Shown here piece by piece: positions 49,857 through 62,333 of a DNA stretch of 64,000 nucleotides. Under the pieces are notes generated by a model, which saw only the letters and a list, made by a program, of their open reading frames with translations, was not told the origin of the DNA and did not search any database. Source of the stretch: Sedimenticola thiotaurini (GTDB lineage Bacteria; Pseudomonadota; Gammaproteobacteria; Chromatiales; Chromatiaceae). Made by a program: the position numbers and the translations under genes. The stretch covers positions 3,100,001 through 3,164,000 of the forward strand of contig NZ_CP011412.1 of assembly GCF_001007875.1 (NCBI RefSeq). Reading direction: 5' to 3'. The first letter of the stretch is position 1. Each line of letters begins with the position of its first letter.

Positions 49857-51947
49857 GTGGCGCGAAGCACACCTATTGATAGGTATCGGAATGTTGGGAT
49901 TATGGCGCATATTGATGCGGGTAAGACCACCACAACCGAGCGCATTTTGTACTACACCGGGGTCTCTCACAAGATCGGTGAAGTGCATGATGGTGCGGCG
50001 ACTATGGATTGGATGGAGCAGGAGCAGGAGCGCGGTATTACCATTACCTCCGCGGCAACCACCTGCTTCTGGAAAGGAATGGATCAGCAATTTCCGGAGC
50101 ATCGTATCAATATTATCGATACCCCGGGGCACGTCGACTTCACCATTGAGGTGGAGCGTTCATTGCGAGTGCTGGACGGTGCCTGTGCGGTATTTTGCGC
50201 GGTAGGTGGTGTCGAGCCGCAGTCGGAGACGGTGTGGCGGCAAGCCGATAAATACGGTGTCCCGCGCATCGCCTTTGTCAACAAGATGGATCGCATGGGG
50301 GCGGACTTCCTGCGCGTTGTAGAGCAGGTGCGCACACGGTTGGGTGCTCAGCCCGTGCCGCTTCAGATTGCTATCGGCGCTGAGGAGGATTTCCAGGGTG
50401 TAGTGGATCTGATCCGCATGAAGGCGATCTACTGGGATGAAGCCAGCCGGGGCATGGCCTACGAGGAAAAAGAGGTTCCTGCAGAGCTTACTGCCCTGGC
50501 GGAAGAGTGGCGGGAGAAGCTGATTGAAGCGGCCGCCGAAGCAAGTGATGAATTAATGGAGACGTATCTCGATAGCGGTACGCTCTCCGAACCACAGATA
50601 AAGTCCGGTTTGCGAGCCAGAACCCTGGCTAGCGAGATAACGCCGATGATGTGTGGCTCCGCCTTTAAAAATAAAGGTGTGCAGGCCCTGCTGGATGCGA
50701 TTATCGAATACATGCCGGCCCCGGTCGATGTGCCGGCGATAACGGGCGTGCTGGATGACGAGGAGACCGTCGCCGAGCGGCCGTCCGATGATGACGCGCC
50801 CTTTGCGGCGTTGGCATTTAAAATAGCAACTGATCCGTTTGTTGGTAATCTGACGTTCTTCCGCGTCTACTCCGGTGTGCTTAACTCCGGAGACAGCGTC
50901 TATAACCCGGTTAAGGGTAAGAAGGATCGGGTTGGGCGGATTTTGCAGATGCACTCCAACTCGCGCGAAGAGATCAAGGAAGTGCGCGCGGGTGACATTG
51001 CAGCGGCTGTTGGCCTTAAGGACGTGACTACCGGCGATACATTGTGCGCCCTGGATGCCCACATCACGCTGGAGCGGATGGAGTTTCCCGAGCCGGTTAT
51101 AGCGGTAGCGGTCGAGCCGAAGACCAAGGCGGATCAGGAGCGGATGTCCGTGGCGCTGGGTAAATTGGCGCACGAGGATCCTTCATTTCGTGTCACCACC
51201 GACACGGAGTCCGGTCAGACCATTATTGCCGGCATGGGTGAGTTGCATCTGGAGATCATCGTTGACCGGATGCAGCGCGAGTTCAATGTGGAAGCGAACG
51301 TCGGCGCACCCCAGGTGGCCTATCGGGAAACCATTCGTTCGACGGTCGAGCAGGAAGGCAAGTTCGTCCGGCAGTCCGGCGGTCGCGGCCAGTACGGTCA
51401 TGTATTCCTGCGGATCGAGCCGCAGGAACCGGGTGCCGGTTACGAGTTTGTCAATGCGATTGTGGGTGGTGTTGTGCCACGGGAGTACATCCCCGCGGTC
51501 GACAAGGGTGTCCAGGAACAGATGCAAAATGGCGTTATTGCTGGATACCCGGTAGTGGATGTGAAAGTGACCCTTTACGACGGGTCATACCACGATGTGG
51601 ATTCCAGCGAGATGGCCTTCAAAATTGCTGGATCCATGTGCTTCAGAGAAGGGGCGGAGAAAGCCCGTCCTGTTCTTCTGGAGCCCATTATGAAGATTGA
51701 GATCATCACGCCCGAGGAGTACATGGGGGACGTGATGGGTGACCTGAATCGGCGACGTGGTGTCGTTCAGGGCATGGATGACTGTCCGGCGGGTCGGCAA
51801 GTCAAGGCGGAGGTTCCGCTATCCGAGATGTTTGGATATGCGACGGATCTCCGTTCAGCTACGCAAGGTCGTGCAACGTACAGCATGGAATTTGCTAAAT
51901 ACAGTGAAGTCCCGGCGAATATCGCTGAGGCCGTGAAGAAACAGTAA
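49857..51947 (+). CDS. fusA: Elongation factor G
   Basis: The 696-residue translocase starts with GTG. G1 is [12 protein letters not shown], the switch I region contains [12 protein letters not shown]3 DTPGHVDF and G4 NKMDR. The C-terminal domains IV and V ([30 protein letters not shown]) are complete. Confidence 0.98.
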   Translation: MARSTPIDRYRNVGIMAHIDAGKTTTTERILYYTGVSHKIGEVHDGAATMDWMEQEQERGITITSAATTCFWKGMDQQFPEHRINIIDTPGHVDFTIEVERSLRVLDGACAVFCAVGGVEPQSETVWRQADKYGVPRIAFVNKMDRMGADFLRVVEQVRTRLGAQPVPLQIAIGAEEDFQGVVDLIRMKAIYWDEASRGMAYEEKEVPAELTALAEEWREKLIEAAAEASDELMETYLDSGTLSEPQIKSGLRARTLASEITPMMCGSAFKNKGVQALLDAIIEYMPAPVDVPAITGVLDDEETVAERPSDDDAPFAALAFKIATDPFVGNLTFFRVYSGVLNSGDSVYNPVKGKKDRVGRILQMHSNSREEIKEVRAGDIAAAVGLKDVTTGDTLCALDAHITLERMEFPEPVIAVAVEPKTKADQERMSVALGKLAHEDPSFRVTTDTESGQTIIAGMGELHLEIIVDRMQREFNVEANVGAPQVAYRETIRSTVEQEGKFVRQSGGRGQYGHVFLRIEPQEPGAGYEFVNAIVGGVVPREYIPAVDKGVQEQMQNGVIAGYPVVDVKVTLYDGSYHDVDSSEMAFKIAGSMCFREGAEKARPVLLEPIMKIEIITPEEYMGDVMGDLNRRRGVVQGMDDCPAGRQVKAEVPLSEMFGYATDLRSATQGRATYSMEFAKYSEVPANIAEAVKKQ

Positions 51948-51965
51948 TCTGGAAGGGGTAGAACC

Positions 51966-53156
<1,191 letters not shown>

Positions 53157-53161
53157 TTAAT

Positions 53162-53473
53162 ATGGCCAACCAGAGAATTCGTATTCGACTGAAGGCGTTC
53201 GATCATCGTCTGATCGACCAGTCCGCACGAGAGATTGTCGATACCGCCAAGCGCACCGGGGCGCAGGTCCACGGACCGATCCCGCTGCCGACCAAAAAGG
53301 AGCGGTTCACGGTACTTATCTCACCACACGTCAATAAAGACGCCCGTGATCAGTATGAGATTCGTACCCACAAACGGCTGATGGATATCGTTGATCCGAC
53401 CGATAAGACGGTGGACGCGCTGATGAAGTTGGATCTGGCGGCAGGTGTTGACGTTCAGATCAAGCTGAACTGA
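53162..53473 (+). CDS. rpsJ: Ribosomal protein uS10
   Basis: The 103-residue protein, also NusE, joins the 30S head and NusG/NusB complexes. It opens [17 protein letters not shown] and contains [16 protein letters not shown]. It starts 5 bases after tuf, so there is no room for the L4-binding S10 leader of E. coli; control probably comes from the str promoter. Confidence 0.97.
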   Translation: MANQRIRIRLKAFDHRLIDQSAREIVDTAKRTGAQVHGPIPLPTKKERFTVLISPHVNKDARDQYEIRTHKRLMDIVDPTDKTVDALMKLDLAAGVDVQIKLN

Positions 53474-53483
53474 GGTAATGACG

Positions 53484-54131
53484 ATGTTAGGAATAGTAGG
53501 ACGAAAAGTCGGCATGACTCGGGTGTTTACCGAGGAAGGCGTTTCAGTACCTGTGACGGTTATTGAAGTCGAGCCTAATCGTGTTACCCAGTTGCGCACC
53601 GTCGAAAATGACGGTTACAGCGCCGTGCAGGTAACCACGGGCAGCCGTAAGGCTTCAAGCGTCACCAAACCGGAGGCCGGACACCTGGCTAAGGCCGGTG
53701 TGGAAGCGGGCCGTGGTATGTGGGAGTTCCGCCTTGCCGAGGGCGAGCAGGAAGGTATTGAGCTGGGCGGCGAGATCAAAGTCGACATGTTTGAAGCCGG
53801 CCAGATCGTGGACGTACGGGGCACCACCGTGGGTAAGGGTTTCCAGGGCGGTGTTAAGCGGCATGGTTTCAGGATGCAGGATGCTACCCATGGTAACTCG
53901 CTGTCCCATCGGGCACCGGGTTCGATCGGCCAGTGTCAAACGCCGGGGCGTGTATTCAAGGGTAAGAAGATGGCTGGCCACATGGGCAACGCAAAGCGTT
54001 CCATCCAGAACCTCCAGGTAGTGAGAGTGGATGCGGACCGCAATCTGTTGCTGGTTCGCGGGGCTGTGCCTGGTTCGCGTGGTGGTGATGTGATCATCAC
54101 ACCGGCGATCAAGAAGCTGAACAAGGGGTAA
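53484..54131 (+). CDS. rplC: Ribosomal protein uL3
   Basis: The 215-residue 50S assembly protein has [14 protein letters not shown] at the start and [17 protein letters not shown], with the glutamine methylated in E. coli in [13 protein letters not shown] use the ATG at 53484 because GAGG lies 8 bases before it; the ATG at 53478 is only 2 bases from GAGG. Confidence 0.95.
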   Translation: MLGIVGRKVGMTRVFTEEGVSVPVTVIEVEPNRVTQLRTVENDGYSAVQVTTGSRKASSVTKPEAGHLAKAGVEAGRGMWEFRLAEGEQEGIELGGEIKVDMFEAGQIVDVRGTTVGKGFQGGVKRHGFRMQDATHGNSLSHRAPGSIGQCQTPGRVFKGKKMAGHMGNAKRSIQNLQVVRVDADRNLLLVRGAVPGSRGGDVIITPAIKKLNKG

Positions 54132-54137
54132 TAAAAA

Positions 54138-54752
54138 ATGGACCTCAATGTACAGGCTGGAAACGGCGGCACCGAAACCATCCAGGTTTCCGACGCGGTT
54201 TTTGCAGCTGATTATAACGAAGCACTGATTCATCAGGTAGTTACCGCCTACATGGCAGCCGCGCGCAGTGGCACCAAAGCAGGCAAGAGCCGCTCTGATG
54301 TCAGCGGTGGCGGTATCAAACCGTTCCGTCAGAAAGGTACTGGTCGGGCCCGTGCGGGTACCAGCAGGAGTCCGCTCTGGCGTGCCGGCGGCATGACTTT
54401 CGCTTCACGGCCGCGGGACTATTCGCAGAAAGTTAACCGCAAGATGTATCGCGGCGCTATCCGTTCAATCCTGTCCGAGCTGTTGCGCACCGAGCGGCTG
54501 GTGGTGGTTTCTGACTTCGCAGTAGAAGCGCCTAAAACCAAAGAGCTGGTGGCAAAGCTGGACGCACTGGGTCTGAAAGAGGCGTTGATCGTTACCACCC
54601 AGGCCGATGAGAATCTCTACCTGGCGGCGCGCAATCTGTATGGTGTGGACGTCTGTGAGGTGCGTGAAGTTGATCCGGTCAGCCTGATCGGCTTTGACAA
54701 GGTTGTGATTACCTCTGAGTCACTCAAGCAACTGGAGGCAAACCTGTCATGA
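54138..54752 (+). CDS. rplD: Ribosomal protein uL4
   Basis: The 204-residue exit-tunnel protein has the extended loop [21 protein letters not shown]. In E. coli it represses the S10 operon; the normal leader target is absent upstream here. Its end overlaps rplW by 4 bases. Confidence 0.97.
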   Translation: MDLNVQAGNGGTETIQVSDAVFAADYNEALIHQVVTAYMAAARSGTKAGKSRSDVSGGGIKPFRQKGTGRARAGTSRSPLWRAGGMTFASRPRDYSQKVNRKMYRGAIRSILSELLRTERLVVVSDFAVEAPKTKELVAKLDALGLKEALIVTTQADENLYLAARNLYGVDVCEVREVDPVSLIGFDKVVITSESLKQLEANLS

Positions 54753-55045
54753 ATAAAGAGCGTCTGATGCAGGTGCTGCTGGGACCGGTTATTTCCGAGA
54801 AGAGCACAATCGCGGCCGATGTGAATCGCCAGTTTGTATTCAAGGTGGTTCCCGATGCCAAGAAGCCTGAGATAAAAAAGGCTGTAGAACTGATGTTTGA
54901 TGTCACGGTTGATAACGTTCGTGTTGTCAATATCAAGGGCAAGAGCAAACGGTTCGGTCAGATTAAAGGTCGTCGTAACGGCGTTCGTAAAGCCTATGTC
55001 AGGCTTGCTGAAGGCAGTGACATCGACTTCGGTGCGGGTGCCTGA
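54749..55045 (+). CDS. rplW: Ribosomal protein uL23
   Basis: The 98-residue tunnel-exit protein, docking site for trigger factor and SRP, shows [11 protein letters not shown] and [20 protein letters not shown]. It is translationally coupled to rplD. Confidence 0.97.
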   Translation: MNKERLMQVLLGPVISEKSTIAADVNRQFVFKVVPDAKKPEIKKAVELMFDVTVDNVRVVNIKGKSKRFGQIKGRRNGVRKAYVRLAEGSDIDFGAGA

Positions 55046-55086
55046 ACAGGCCCTTGATCGCAACGAATTAGAGCGGAATTAAGAGT

Positions 55087-55914
55087 ATGGCTATTGTAAA
55101 AACCAGACCAACATCAGCAGGTCGCCGGTTTGTGGTTAAGGTGGTAAACCCTGAGCTGCATAAGGGTGAGCCGTACGGCCCACTGCTGGAGCAGAAGAGC
55201 AAGAAGGGCGGTCGCAACAATAACGGCCGTATCACCACCCGGCACAAGGGCGGTGGTCACAAGCAGCGTTATCGTTTGATCGATTTCAAACGCAACAAGG
55301 AAGGCGTACCAGGTGTTGTGGAACGTCTGGAATATGATCCGAACCGTACGGCCAACATTGCCTTGGTAAAGTATCTGGACGGCGAGCGTCGTTACATCAT
55401 CGCCCCCAAAGGGTTGGTGGCAGGCGAGACGATCATGTCCGGGGAAGATTCCAGTATTAAAGTGGGTAACTGCCTGCCGCTGCGGAATATACCGGTCGGA
55501 ACCAACGTGCACTGCATTGAAATGAAGCGCGGCAAGGGTGCGCAGATCGCCCGCTCTGCCGGAACTTCTGCACAATTGGTTGCACGTGAGGGAGAATATG
55601 CTACCCTGCGCCTCCGCTCTGGTGAGATGCGCAAGATTCGCAGCGAATGCCGGGCAACCATTGGTGAAGTGGGTAACACGGAGCACAGTCTGCGCAAACT
55701 GGGCAAGGCTGGTGCCTCCAGATGGCGTGGTGTCAGGCCGACCGTTCGTGGCGTGGCGATGAACCCGGTTGACCATCCGCACGGCGGTGGTGAGGGTCGT
55801 ACCTCCGGTGGGCGTCATCCCTGCAGTCCCTGGGGTGTGCCGACAAAAGGCTACAAGACACGTACCAATAAGCGTACTGACAAGATGATTGTGCGTCGGC
55901 GCAATCGCAAGTAA
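55087..55914 (+). CDS. rplB: Ribosomal protein uL2
   Basis: The 275-residue protein near the peptidyl-transferase centre includes [15 protein letters not shown] and the conserved [20 protein letters not shown] with its key histidine. The length is normal. Confidence 0.98.
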   Translation: MAIVKTRPTSAGRRFVVKVVNPELHKGEPYGPLLEQKSKKGGRNNNGRITTRHKGGGHKQRYRLIDFKRNKEGVPGVVERLEYDPNRTANIALVKYLDGERRYIIAPKGLVAGETIMSGEDSSIKVGNCLPLRNIPVGTNVHCIEMKRGKGAQIARSAGTSAQLVAREGEYATLRLRSGEMRKIRSECRATIGEVGNTEHSLRKLGKAGASRWRGVRPTVRGVAMNPVDHPHGGGEGRTSGGRHPCSPWGVPTKGYKTRTNKRTDKMIVRRRNRK

Positions 55915-55935
55915 ATGGAACTGAGGTAATTTAAA

Positions 55936-56211
55936 GTGCCACGTTCAATCAAAAAAGGCCCGTTCGTCGACCATCATCTGATGAAAAAAGTCGATGAAGC
56001 AGTGGCAAGCAATAGCAAACGTCCGATTAAAACCTGGTCCCGCCGTTCTATGGTGCTGCCGGATATGATCGGCCTGACCATTGCGGTATACAACGGACGC
56101 CAACATATTCCAGTGCTGGTCACGGAAAACATGATTGGTCATAAACTTGGTGAGTTCGCATTGACCCGCACCTTCCGTGGGCATGCAGCTGACAAGAAAT
56201 CAAAACGATAA
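55936..56211 (+). CDS. rpsS: Ribosomal protein uS19
   Basis: The 91-residue 30S head protein starts with GTG ([17 protein letters not shown]) and has the conserved [19 protein letters not shown] and [13 protein letters not shown] segments. Confidence 0.97.
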   Translation: MPRSIKKGPFVDHHLMKKVDEAVASNSKRPIKTWSRRSMVLPDMIGLTIAVYNGRQHIPVLVTENMIGHKLGEFALTRTFRGHAADKKSKR

Positions 56212-56225
56212 TCGGGGTAGGAACC

Positions 56226-56558
56226 ATGCAGGCTGCTGCTAAATTGCGTTTTGCGCGTATTTCGGCCCAGAAGGGTCGTCTGGTCGCCGATCAGATCAGG
56301 GGTCTGCCTGTGGAGCAGGCTCTGAACATCCTCTCCTTCAGTAACAAGAAGGGCGCGGACCTTATGAAGAAATTGCTGGATTCCGCCATTGCAAATGCGG
56401 AAAACAACGAAGGCGCGGATATCGACGAGTTGAAGGTTGCCTCTGTTATGGTCGACGAGGGTCCGACAATGAAACGGATCAGGGCGCGAGCCAAGGGTCG
56501 TGCGGCCCGTATTTTAAAGCGTACCAGTCACTTCACCGTGATTGTGTCGGACAAGTAA
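56226..56558 (+). CDS. rplV: Ribosomal protein uL22
   Basis: The 110-residue protein reaches into the exit tunnel with its hairpin ([25 protein letters not shown]). [14 protein letters not shown] marks the N-terminal part. Confidence 0.97.
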   Translation: MQAAAKLRFARISAQKGRLVADQIRGLPVEQALNILSFSNKKGADLMKKLLDSAIANAENNEGADIDELKVASVMVDEGPTMKRIRARAKGRAARILKRTSHFTVIVSDK

Positions 56559-56567
56559 GGCAGAGTT

Positions 56568-57260
56568 ATGGGTCAGAAAGTACATCCAATTGGAATTCGT
56601 CTTGGTATTGTCAAGCAGTGGACGTCGAAGTGGTATGCCGACTCCAAAGACTATGCTGATATGCTCAACACCGATCTTGAAGTGCGGGAGTACCTGAAAA
56701 AGCGTCTCTCCCAGGCTTCAGTAAGCCGCATTCAGATTGACCGTCCTGCCAAGAACGCCCATGTGACGATTCACTCGGCGCGGCCTGGTATTGTGATCGG
56801 TAAAAAAGGCGAAGATATCAACACGCTGCGTGAAGAGGTATCCAAACGCATGGGTATCCCCGCGCACATCAGCGTGGAAGAGATCCGTAAGCCTGAACTG
56901 GATGCCCAGTTGGTTGCTGAAGGTATAACTCAGCAGTTGGAGCGTCGTGTGATGTTCCGTCGGGCGATGAAGCGTTCAGTGCAGACAGCCATGCGCCTGG
57001 GCGCCGGCGGCATCAAAGTGAATATTTCCGGTCGTCTGAACGGTGCGGAGATCGCCCGTAACGAATGGTACCGGGAAGGCCGCGTTCCACTCCACACACT
57101 GCGCGCCGACATTGATTACGGTTTCGCCGAGGCGAAAACCACCTATGGGATCATCGGTGTCAAGGTTTGGATCTTCAAGGGCGAAGTCTTCGGTGACGAA
57201 GCGCCGGAAGAAGCTGCACCAAAACCCGCGCGTCGTAAAGCACCGCGTAAGAAGGATTAA
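56568..57260 (+). CDS. rpsC: Ribosomal protein uS3
   Basis: The 230-residue mRNA-entry protein has a type II KH domain with VIGKKGEDI, and the C-terminal [31 protein letters not shown] region. The tail is Lys/Arg-rich. Confidence 0.97.
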   Translation: MGQKVHPIGIRLGIVKQWTSKWYADSKDYADMLNTDLEVREYLKKRLSQASVSRIQIDRPAKNAHVTIHSARPGIVIGKKGEDINTLREEVSKRMGIPAHISVEEIRKPELDAQLVAEGITQQLERRVMFRRAMKRSVQTAMRLGAGGIKVNISGRLNGAEIARNEWYREGRVPLHTLRADIDYGFAEAKTTYGIIGVKVWIFKGEVFGDEAPEEAAPKPARRKAPRKKD

Positions 57261-57263
57261 GTC

Positions 57264-57677
57264 ATGTTACTGCCAAAGCGGACTAAATTCCGTAAACAAA
57301 TGAAGGGCCGCAATCGTGGCCTGGCCAACCGGGGCAACAAGGTTAGCTTCGGTGAGTATGGTCTTCAGGCCGTCGACCGGGGACGTATGACGTCTCGCCA
57401 GATTGAGGCTGCACGACGCACGATCACCCGTACTGCTAAACGTGGCGGTAAGATGTGGATTCGTGTGTTCCCGGACAAGCCAATTACCAAGAAGCCTCTG
57501 GAAGTGCGTCAGGGTAAAGGTAAAGGTAGTGTCGAATACTGGGTAGCCCTGATTCAGCCCGGTCGCGTACTTTATGAGATTGAAGGTGTGTCTGAGGAAG
57601 TCGCTCGTGAAGCTTTCCAGTTGGCAGCCGCAAAACTGCCGTTCAAGACTGCTTTCATTAAAAGGACGGTGATGTGA
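57264..57677 (+). CDS. rplP: Ribosomal protein uL16
   Basis: The 137-residue protein near the A-site elbow opens [18 protein letters not shown] and carries [22 protein letters not shown]. Its last base is shared with the rpmC start. Confidence 0.97.
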   Translation: MLLPKRTKFRKQMKGRNRGLANRGNKVSFGEYGLQAVDRGRMTSRQIEAARRTITRTAKRGGKMWIRVFPDKPITKKPLEVRQGKGKGSVEYWVALIQPGRVLYEIEGVSEEVAREAFQLAAAKLPFKTAFIKRTVM

Positions 57678-57877
57678 TGAATGCGAGTGAACTTCGTCAA
57701 AAAGAGCCTTCTGAACTGGAGGGCTTGTTACTGGAATTGCGCAAGGAGCAGTTCAATCTGCGTATGCAGCAGGGCACTGGACAGTTGTCGCGTCCGTCAG
57801 AAATGAGACGGGTCAGAAAAGAGATTGCCCGGGTGAAGACGTTGCTGAATGAGAAGGGTGTAGGTGAAGCATCATGA
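57677..57877 (+). CDS. rpmC: Ribosomal protein uL29
   Basis: The 66-residue helical-hairpin protein at the tunnel exit shows [13 protein letters not shown] use the ATG in the TGATG overlap with rplP; a GTG one codon earlier (57674) is possible. It overlaps rpsQ by 4 bases. Confidence 0.94.
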   Translation: MNASELRQKEPSELEGLLLELRKEQFNLRMQQGTGQLSRPSEMRRVRKEIARVKTLLNEKGVGEAS

Positions 57878-58134
57878 GCGATCAAAACAACAGCAATCGC
57901 ACACTTGAGGGCCGCGTGGTGAGCGATAAGATGGACAAAAGCATCACCGTTCTTGTTGAACGCAAGGTGAAGCACCCGATTTACGGCAAGTTTATCCGGC
58001 GGTCCACCAAAGTTCACGCTCATGATGAAACCAACGAGTGTGGTATCGGCGATCTAGTGGTGGTTGAGCAGTGCCGCCCGCTCTCAAAGAGCAAGACCTG
58101 GCGTCTGGTCAAGGTTGTCGCGAAGGCAACCTGA
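57874..58134 (+). CDS. rpsQ: Ribosomal protein uS17
   Basis: The 86-residue OB-fold protein contains [28 protein letters not shown]. It ends the S10 block; a 59-base gap precedes rplN and may mark the S10/spc boundary. Confidence 0.97.
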   Translation: MSDQNNSNRTLEGRVVSDKMDKSITVLVERKVKHPIYGKFIRRSTKVHAHDETNECGIGDLVVVEQCRPLSKSKTWRLVKVVAKAT

Positions 58135-58193
58135 AGTAGGCACCGGTAAATCGTACGATTTCGGTTTAGTGATTATTTAATTGGAATAGACCA

Positions 58194-58562
58194 ATGATCC
58201 AGATGCAGACAATGCTTAACGTCGCCGATAACAGCGGCGCAAAGCGAGTCCAGTGCATAAAGGTGCTGGGCGGATCACACCGTCGCTATGCTGGTATCGG
58301 GGACATAATTAAAGTGAGCGTCAAAGACGCCATTCCCCGCGGCAAAGTGAAGAAAGGTGATGTATATAACGCAGTAGTTGTGCGTACCAGGAAGGGTGTT
58401 CGTCGTCCGGACGGATCGCTGATCCGCTTCGACGGCAATGCCGCCGTTCTCCTGAATACGCAACTACAGCCGATCGGTACCCGTATTTTCGGGCCGGTTA
58501 CCCGCGAACTGCGCAGCGAACGATTCATGAAAATCATCTCGCTCGCGCCAGAAGTGCTCTGA
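58194..58562 (+). CDS. rplN: Ribosomal protein uL14
   Basis: The 122-residue protein opens [23 protein letters not shown] and has [22 protein letters not shown]. It starts the spc block. Confidence 0.97.
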   Translation: MIQMQTMLNVADNSGAKRVQCIKVLGGSHRRYAGIGDIIKVSVKDAIPRGKVKKGDVYNAVVVRTRKGVRRPDGSLIRFDGNAAVLLNTQLQPIGTRIFGPVTRELRSERFMKIISLAPEVL

Positions 58563-58572
58563 GGGGTGAATC

Positions 58573-58893
58573 ATGGCTATGCGTAAGATTAAAAAAGGTG
58601 ACCAGGTCGTCGTCCTTGCCGGTAAGGATAAGGGTAAGCAGGGTACGGTTCTGCGGGTAATCGACAACAAGGTTATTGTTGAGAATATCAACATTGTCAA
58701 AAAGCACACGAAGGCGAACCCGCAAAAGGGTGAGCAGGGTGGCATCCTCGACAAAGAGATGCCTATCGATGCTTCCAATGTTGCCGTATACAACCCCAAT
58801 ACAGGCAAGGCCGATCGGGTGGGTATAAAGATTTTGGAGGATGGTCGCAAAGTGCGCTACTTCAAGTCTAATGGCGAAGTCGTGGATATCTGA
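58573..58893 (+). CDS. rplX: Ribosomal protein uL24
   Basis: The 106-residue assembly-initiator has the KOW motif in [25 protein letters not shown] and [20 protein letters not shown]. Confidence 0.97.
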   Translation: MAMRKIKKGDQVVVLAGKDKGKQGTVLRVIDNKVIVENINIVKKHTKANPQKGEQGGILDKEMPIDASNVAVYNPNTGKADRVGIKILEDGRKVRYFKSNGEVVDI

Positions 58894-58907
58894 GGCGGAT
58901 AGTTAAG

Positions 58908-59447
58908 ATGGCAAGATTACAACAGGTCTACCGCGACGAGCTCGTGGGCAAGCTGAAAGATCAGTTTGACTTCAAGAGCGTGATGGAAGTCCCGCGGATC
59001 ACCAAGATCACCCTGAACATGGGTGTTGGCGAGGCCCTTGGCGACAAGAAGGTACTTGAATTTGCAGTCTCCGACATGGAAAAAATTGCCGGTCAGAAGG
59101 CGATTGTCACTATGGCGCGGAAATCGGTTGCCGGATTCAAGGTGCGTGAAGGTTGGCCAATCGGCTGCAAAGTTACCCTGCGGCGGGAGCGGATGTATGA
59201 GTTTCTGGATCGCCTGATCAATGTGGCCATCCCCCGTATCCGTGACTTCCGCGGACTTAATCCGAAGTCATTCGATGGGCGTGGCAACTACAGCATGGGC
59301 GTAAAGGAACAGATCATGTTCCCTGAGATCGATTTCGACAAGGTCGACACGTTGCGTGGGCTGGATATCGTTATCACCACCACAGCTAAGAATGATGCGG
59401 AAGGTCGCGCGCTTCTCGAAGCGTTCAACTTCCCTTTCAAGAACTGA
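58908..59447 (+). CDS. rplE: Ribosomal protein uL5
   Basis: The 179-residue 5S rRNA-binding protein has [19 protein letters not shown] and [22 protein letters not shown]. Confidence 0.97.
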   Translation: MARLQQVYRDELVGKLKDQFDFKSVMEVPRITKITLNMGVGEALGDKKVLEFAVSDMEKIAGQKAIVTMARKSVAGFKVREGWPIGCKVTLRRERMYEFLDRLINVAIPRIRDFRGLNPKSFDGRGNYSMGVKEQIMFPEIDFDKVDTLRGLDIVITTTAKNDAEGRALLEAFNFPFKN

Positions 59448-59463
59448 AACAGAGCAGAATCGC

Positions 59464-59769
59464 ATGGCAAAAAAGAGCATGATCGCGCGCGAAGCAAAGC
59501 GGGCAAAAATTGTTGAGAGGTTCAGTGCAAAGCGCAAAGAGCTGAAAGCTATTATCAACAATCCTGCAAGCACTCCCGAGCAGGTCGACGAGGCAGTGAT
59601 TAAACTTCAGAAAATGCCGAGAGACGCCAGTCGCTCCCGTCAGCGGAACCGTTGCCGGGTTACCGGGCGTCCGCACGGCGTATATCGTAAGTTCGGTCTG
59701 TGTCGAAACAAGCTCCGTGAAGCAGCCATGCGTGGTGATGTTCCAGGGCTTGTAAAAGCCAGCTGGTAA
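59464..59769 (+). CDS. rpsN: Ribosomal protein uS14, zinc-free form
   Basis: The 101-residue form lacks the CxxC zinc ribbon, the C-minus type. It has [23 protein letters not shown]. The ATG at 59464 is set by homology; an in-frame upstream start inside rplE is not credible. Confidence 0.96.
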   Translation: MAKKSMIAREAKRAKIVERFSAKRKELKAIINNPASTPEQVDEAVIKLQKMPRDASRSRQRNRCRVTGRPHGVYRKFGLCRNKLREAAMRGDVPGLVKASW

Positions 59770-59876
59770 TGTAGAATACACCACCCTTTTCGGGGTGGGC
59801 TCGCTTATCGGCGGGCTTCTGTTCAATCGTTTGGGTATCGCATCCGGTAGGGATGGCTGACCCTGAGGATTTAAAA

Positions 59877-60272
59877 ATGAGTATGTCTGATCCGATCGCG
59901 GATATGCTGACGCGTATTCGTAATGGTCAACAAGTTTCCAAGGTGGCTGTCTCCATGCCATCTTCAAAGAAGAAAGTTGCCGTCGCGCAACTGCTTCTCG
60001 ATGAAGGCTATATTGCCGGTTTCAATGTCGAGTCCAACGGCAACAAGCCCACACTTCACATTGATCTCAAGTATTTCCAGGGTAAACCTGTCATTGAAAT
60101 GATCCAGCGCGTCAGTCGCCCTGGATTGCGCATCTACAAGGGCAGCAAAGAGCTTCCGAAGGTGCGTGGCGGTCTTGGCGTTGCGATCATTTCCACGTCC
60201 AAGGGGTTGATGACTGACCGTGTCGCCCGTTCCAACGGCCAAGGCGGCGAAGTTGTCGCTTACGTCGCTTAA
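59877..60272 (+). CDS. rpsH: Ribosomal protein uS8
   Basis: The 131-residue protein opens [18 protein letters not shown] and ends with [12 protein letters not shown] lies 8 bases before the ATG. The 107-base gap before it has a CCACCC-TTTTC-GGGGTGG hairpin (59781-59798). In E. coli S8 represses spc translation. Confidence 0.97.
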   Translation: MSMSDPIADMLTRIRNGQQVSKVAVSMPSSKKKVAVAQLLLDEGYIAGFNVESNGNKPTLHIDLKYFQGKPVIEMIQRVSRPGLRIYKGSKELPKVRGGLGVAIISTSKGLMTDRVARSNGQGGEVVAYVA

Positions 60273-60286
60273 TCGGAGGAAATGAC

Positions 60287-60820
60287 ATGTCTCGTGTAGC
60301 AAAGAATCCGATAACCCTGCCATCCGGTGTGGATGTGAACCTGAACGGTAGTGAACTGACCGTTAAGGGGGCGAAGGGCACCATGCAGCTGGACCTGCAT
60401 CCGTTTGTGACTCTCAAGAACGATAACGGTGTGATTACCGTAGCACCCGTCAAAGAGAATCGCGAGCAGTGGGCGATGGCTGGTACCTTCCGGGCGTTGG
60501 TCGGAAATATGGTGACTGGTGTAAGTACCGGTTTCCAAAAGAAGTTGCAGTTAATCGGTGTCGGTTATCGTGCACAGGCCAAGGGTAAAGTACTGAATCT
60601 GAATCTTGGTTTTTCCCATCCGGTGGATTACCCCGTGCCGGAGGGTATTACGATTGAAACCCCCAGTCAGACTGAGATTGTCGTGTCTGGATGTGACAAG
60701 CAGCGTGTCGGCCAGGTCTCTGCGGAGATTCGTGCCTTCCGTCCGCCTGAGCCCTATAAGGGCAAGGGTGTTCGCTACGCGGATGAGCATGTCGCCCGTA
60801 AAGAAGCCAAGAAAAAATAG
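60287..60820 (+). CDS. rplF: Ribosomal protein uL6
   Basis: The 177-residue two-domain protein contains [20 protein letters not shown] and [23 protein letters not shown] precedes the ATG. Confidence 0.97.
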   Translation: MSRVAKNPITLPSGVDVNLNGSELTVKGAKGTMQLDLHPFVTLKNDNGVITVAPVKENREQWAMAGTFRALVGNMVTGVSTGFQKKLQLIGVGYRAQAKGKVLNLNLGFSHPVDYPVPEGITIETPSQTEIVVSGCDKQRVGQVSAEIRAFRPPEPYKGKGVRYADEHVARKEAKKK

Positions 60821-60831
60821 GTCATACTGAG

Positions 60832-61188
60832 ATGGACAAGAAAACTACACGTTTACGCCGTGCTCGCAGAGCACGCGCTAAGATTCGCGAACTGGCGGTC
60901 AATCGTCTGACCATCTTTCGCACTCCGCGGCATATGTATGCCCAGGTGATTGCGCCTAACGGTTCCGAAGTGATCGCCAGCGCGTCCACTGTGGATAAGG
61001 AAGTGAAAGCGCAACTGCAGGGCGCAGCGGGTAACAGCGCAGCTGCAGCAGTCGTCGGTAAGGCTATCGCCGAGCGCGCCAAGGCTGCTGGTATCGAAAG
61101 TGTTGCTTTCGATCGCGCCGGTTTCAAATATCACGGCCGGGTCAAGGCGTTGGCAGACGCTGCCCGCGAAAACGGTCTTAAGTTCTAA
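60832..61188 (+). CDS. rplR: Ribosomal protein uL18
   Basis: The 118-residue 5S rRNA-binding protein has [12 protein letters not shown] at the N-terminus and [24 protein letters not shown] at the end. Confidence 0.97.
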   Translation: MDKKTTRLRRARRARAKIRELAVNRLTIFRTPRHMYAQVIAPNGSEVIASASTVDKEVKAQLQGAAGNSAAAAVVGKAIAERAKAAGIESVAFDRAGFKYHGRVKALADAARENGLKF

Positions 61189-61198
61189 GGGGCAGGCT

Positions 61199-61705
61199 AT
61201 GTCAAAGTTCAATGAAAAGCCGGAAGGTGACGATCTGATTGAGAAGTTGATCAACGTCAACCGGGTCGCGAAAGTGGTTAAGGGTGGTCGCGTGTTTGGA
61301 TTTGCGGCGCTGGCAGTGGTTGGCGACGGCAATGGCAAAGTCGGCTTCGGCAGCGGTAAGGCTCGCGAGGTTCCGATCGCTATTCAGAAGGCGATGGAGA
61401 ACGCGCGGCAGAACATGCGTACTTCCAAGCTGAATGGGGATACCCTGCAGTACCCGTTGATCGGTCGTCATGGCGCAGCCAAGGTATACATGCAGCCGGC
61501 CTCTGAAGGTACTGGCATTATCGCAGGTGGTGCGATGCGTGCTGTCTGCGAAGCGGTCGGTGTCCACAACGTTCTTGCCAAGTGCATTGGAACGAACAAT
61601 CCCATAAACGTGGTTCGCGCTACCGTTAACGCGCTGACCGAAATGACTGATCCTGAAACCGTGGCGGCCAAGCGTGGCAAATCGGTTAAAGAGATCCTGG
61701 GGTAA
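61199..61705 (+). CDS. rpsE: Ribosomal protein uS5
   Basis: The 168-residue protein has the dsRBD-like N-terminal domain with [21 protein letters not shown] and the C-terminal [19 protein letters not shown]. The start follows AAGGGGCAGGCT. Confidence 0.97.
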   Translation: MSKFNEKPEGDDLIEKLINVNRVAKVVKGGRVFGFAALAVVGDGNGKVGFGSGKAREVPIAIQKAMENARQNMRTSKLNGDTLQYPLIGRHGAAKVYMQPASEGTGIIAGGAMRAVCEAVGVHNVLAKCIGTNNPINVVRATVNALTEMTDPETVAAKRGKSVKEILG

Positions 61706-61708
61706 GTC

Positions 61709-61897
61709 ATGAGTGAGAAAAAGATGATGAAGGTGACCCTGACCCGTAGTGTTCACGGTCGGCTCGAGAGTCATAAGGCGTGTGTCCGGGGCCTGGGCCT
61801 GCGGCGCATTCGGCATAGCGTGCTCGTAGAAGATACGCCCGCGACCCGTGGCATGGTGAATAAAGTCAGCTACATGGTCCAGGTTGAGGAGGCTTGA
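61709..61897 (+). CDS. rpmD: Ribosomal protein uL30
   Basis: The 62-residue protein shows [25 protein letters not shown]. It starts 3 bases after rpsE. Confidence 0.96.
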   Translation: MSEKKMMKVTLTRSVHGRLESHKACVRGLGLRRIRHSVLVEDTPATRGMVNKVSYMVQVEEA

Positions 61898-61898
61898 T

Positions 61899-62333
61899 AT
61901 GCGTTTAAATACCATTAAGCCCGCTGAAGGCGCAACAACTGACGCGAAACGTGTTGGTCGTGGCATCGGTAGTGGTTTGGGCAAAACAGCCGGTCGCGGC
62001 CACAAAGGGCAGAAATCCCGTTCCGGTGGTTTTCACAAAGTAGGTTTCGAAGGCGGTCAGATGCCGCTGCAGCGTCGTCTGCCGAAAGTCGGATTCAGTT
62101 CCCGGAAAGGCAGATTTACTGCTGAAGTCCGGTTGAGTGAGCTGGCCAAGGTACAGGGCGATGAGATTACTTTGAAGGCGCTCCACGAAGCTGACGTACT
62201 GCCGATGAACATCAAGCGTGCCAAGATCATGCTGTCCGGTACCATCGACAGGGCGGTAACGATTCGCGGTTTGGGTGTTACCAAAGGTGCTCGTGCTGCC
62301 ATTGAAGCGGCTGGCGGGAAGATCGAGGAATAA
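61899..62333 (+). CDS. rplO: Ribosomal protein uL15
   Basis: The 144-residue protein has the Gly/Arg-rich N-terminus ([22 protein letters not shown]) and [24 protein letters not shown] supports the ATG at 61899. Confidence 0.97.
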   Translation: MRLNTIKPAEGATTDAKRVGRGIGSGLGKTAGRGHKGQKSRSGGFHKVGFEGGQMPLQRRLPKVGFSSRKGRFTAEVRLSELAKVQGDEITLKALHEADVLPMNIKRAKIMLSGTIDRAVTIRGLGVTKGARAAIEAAGGKIEE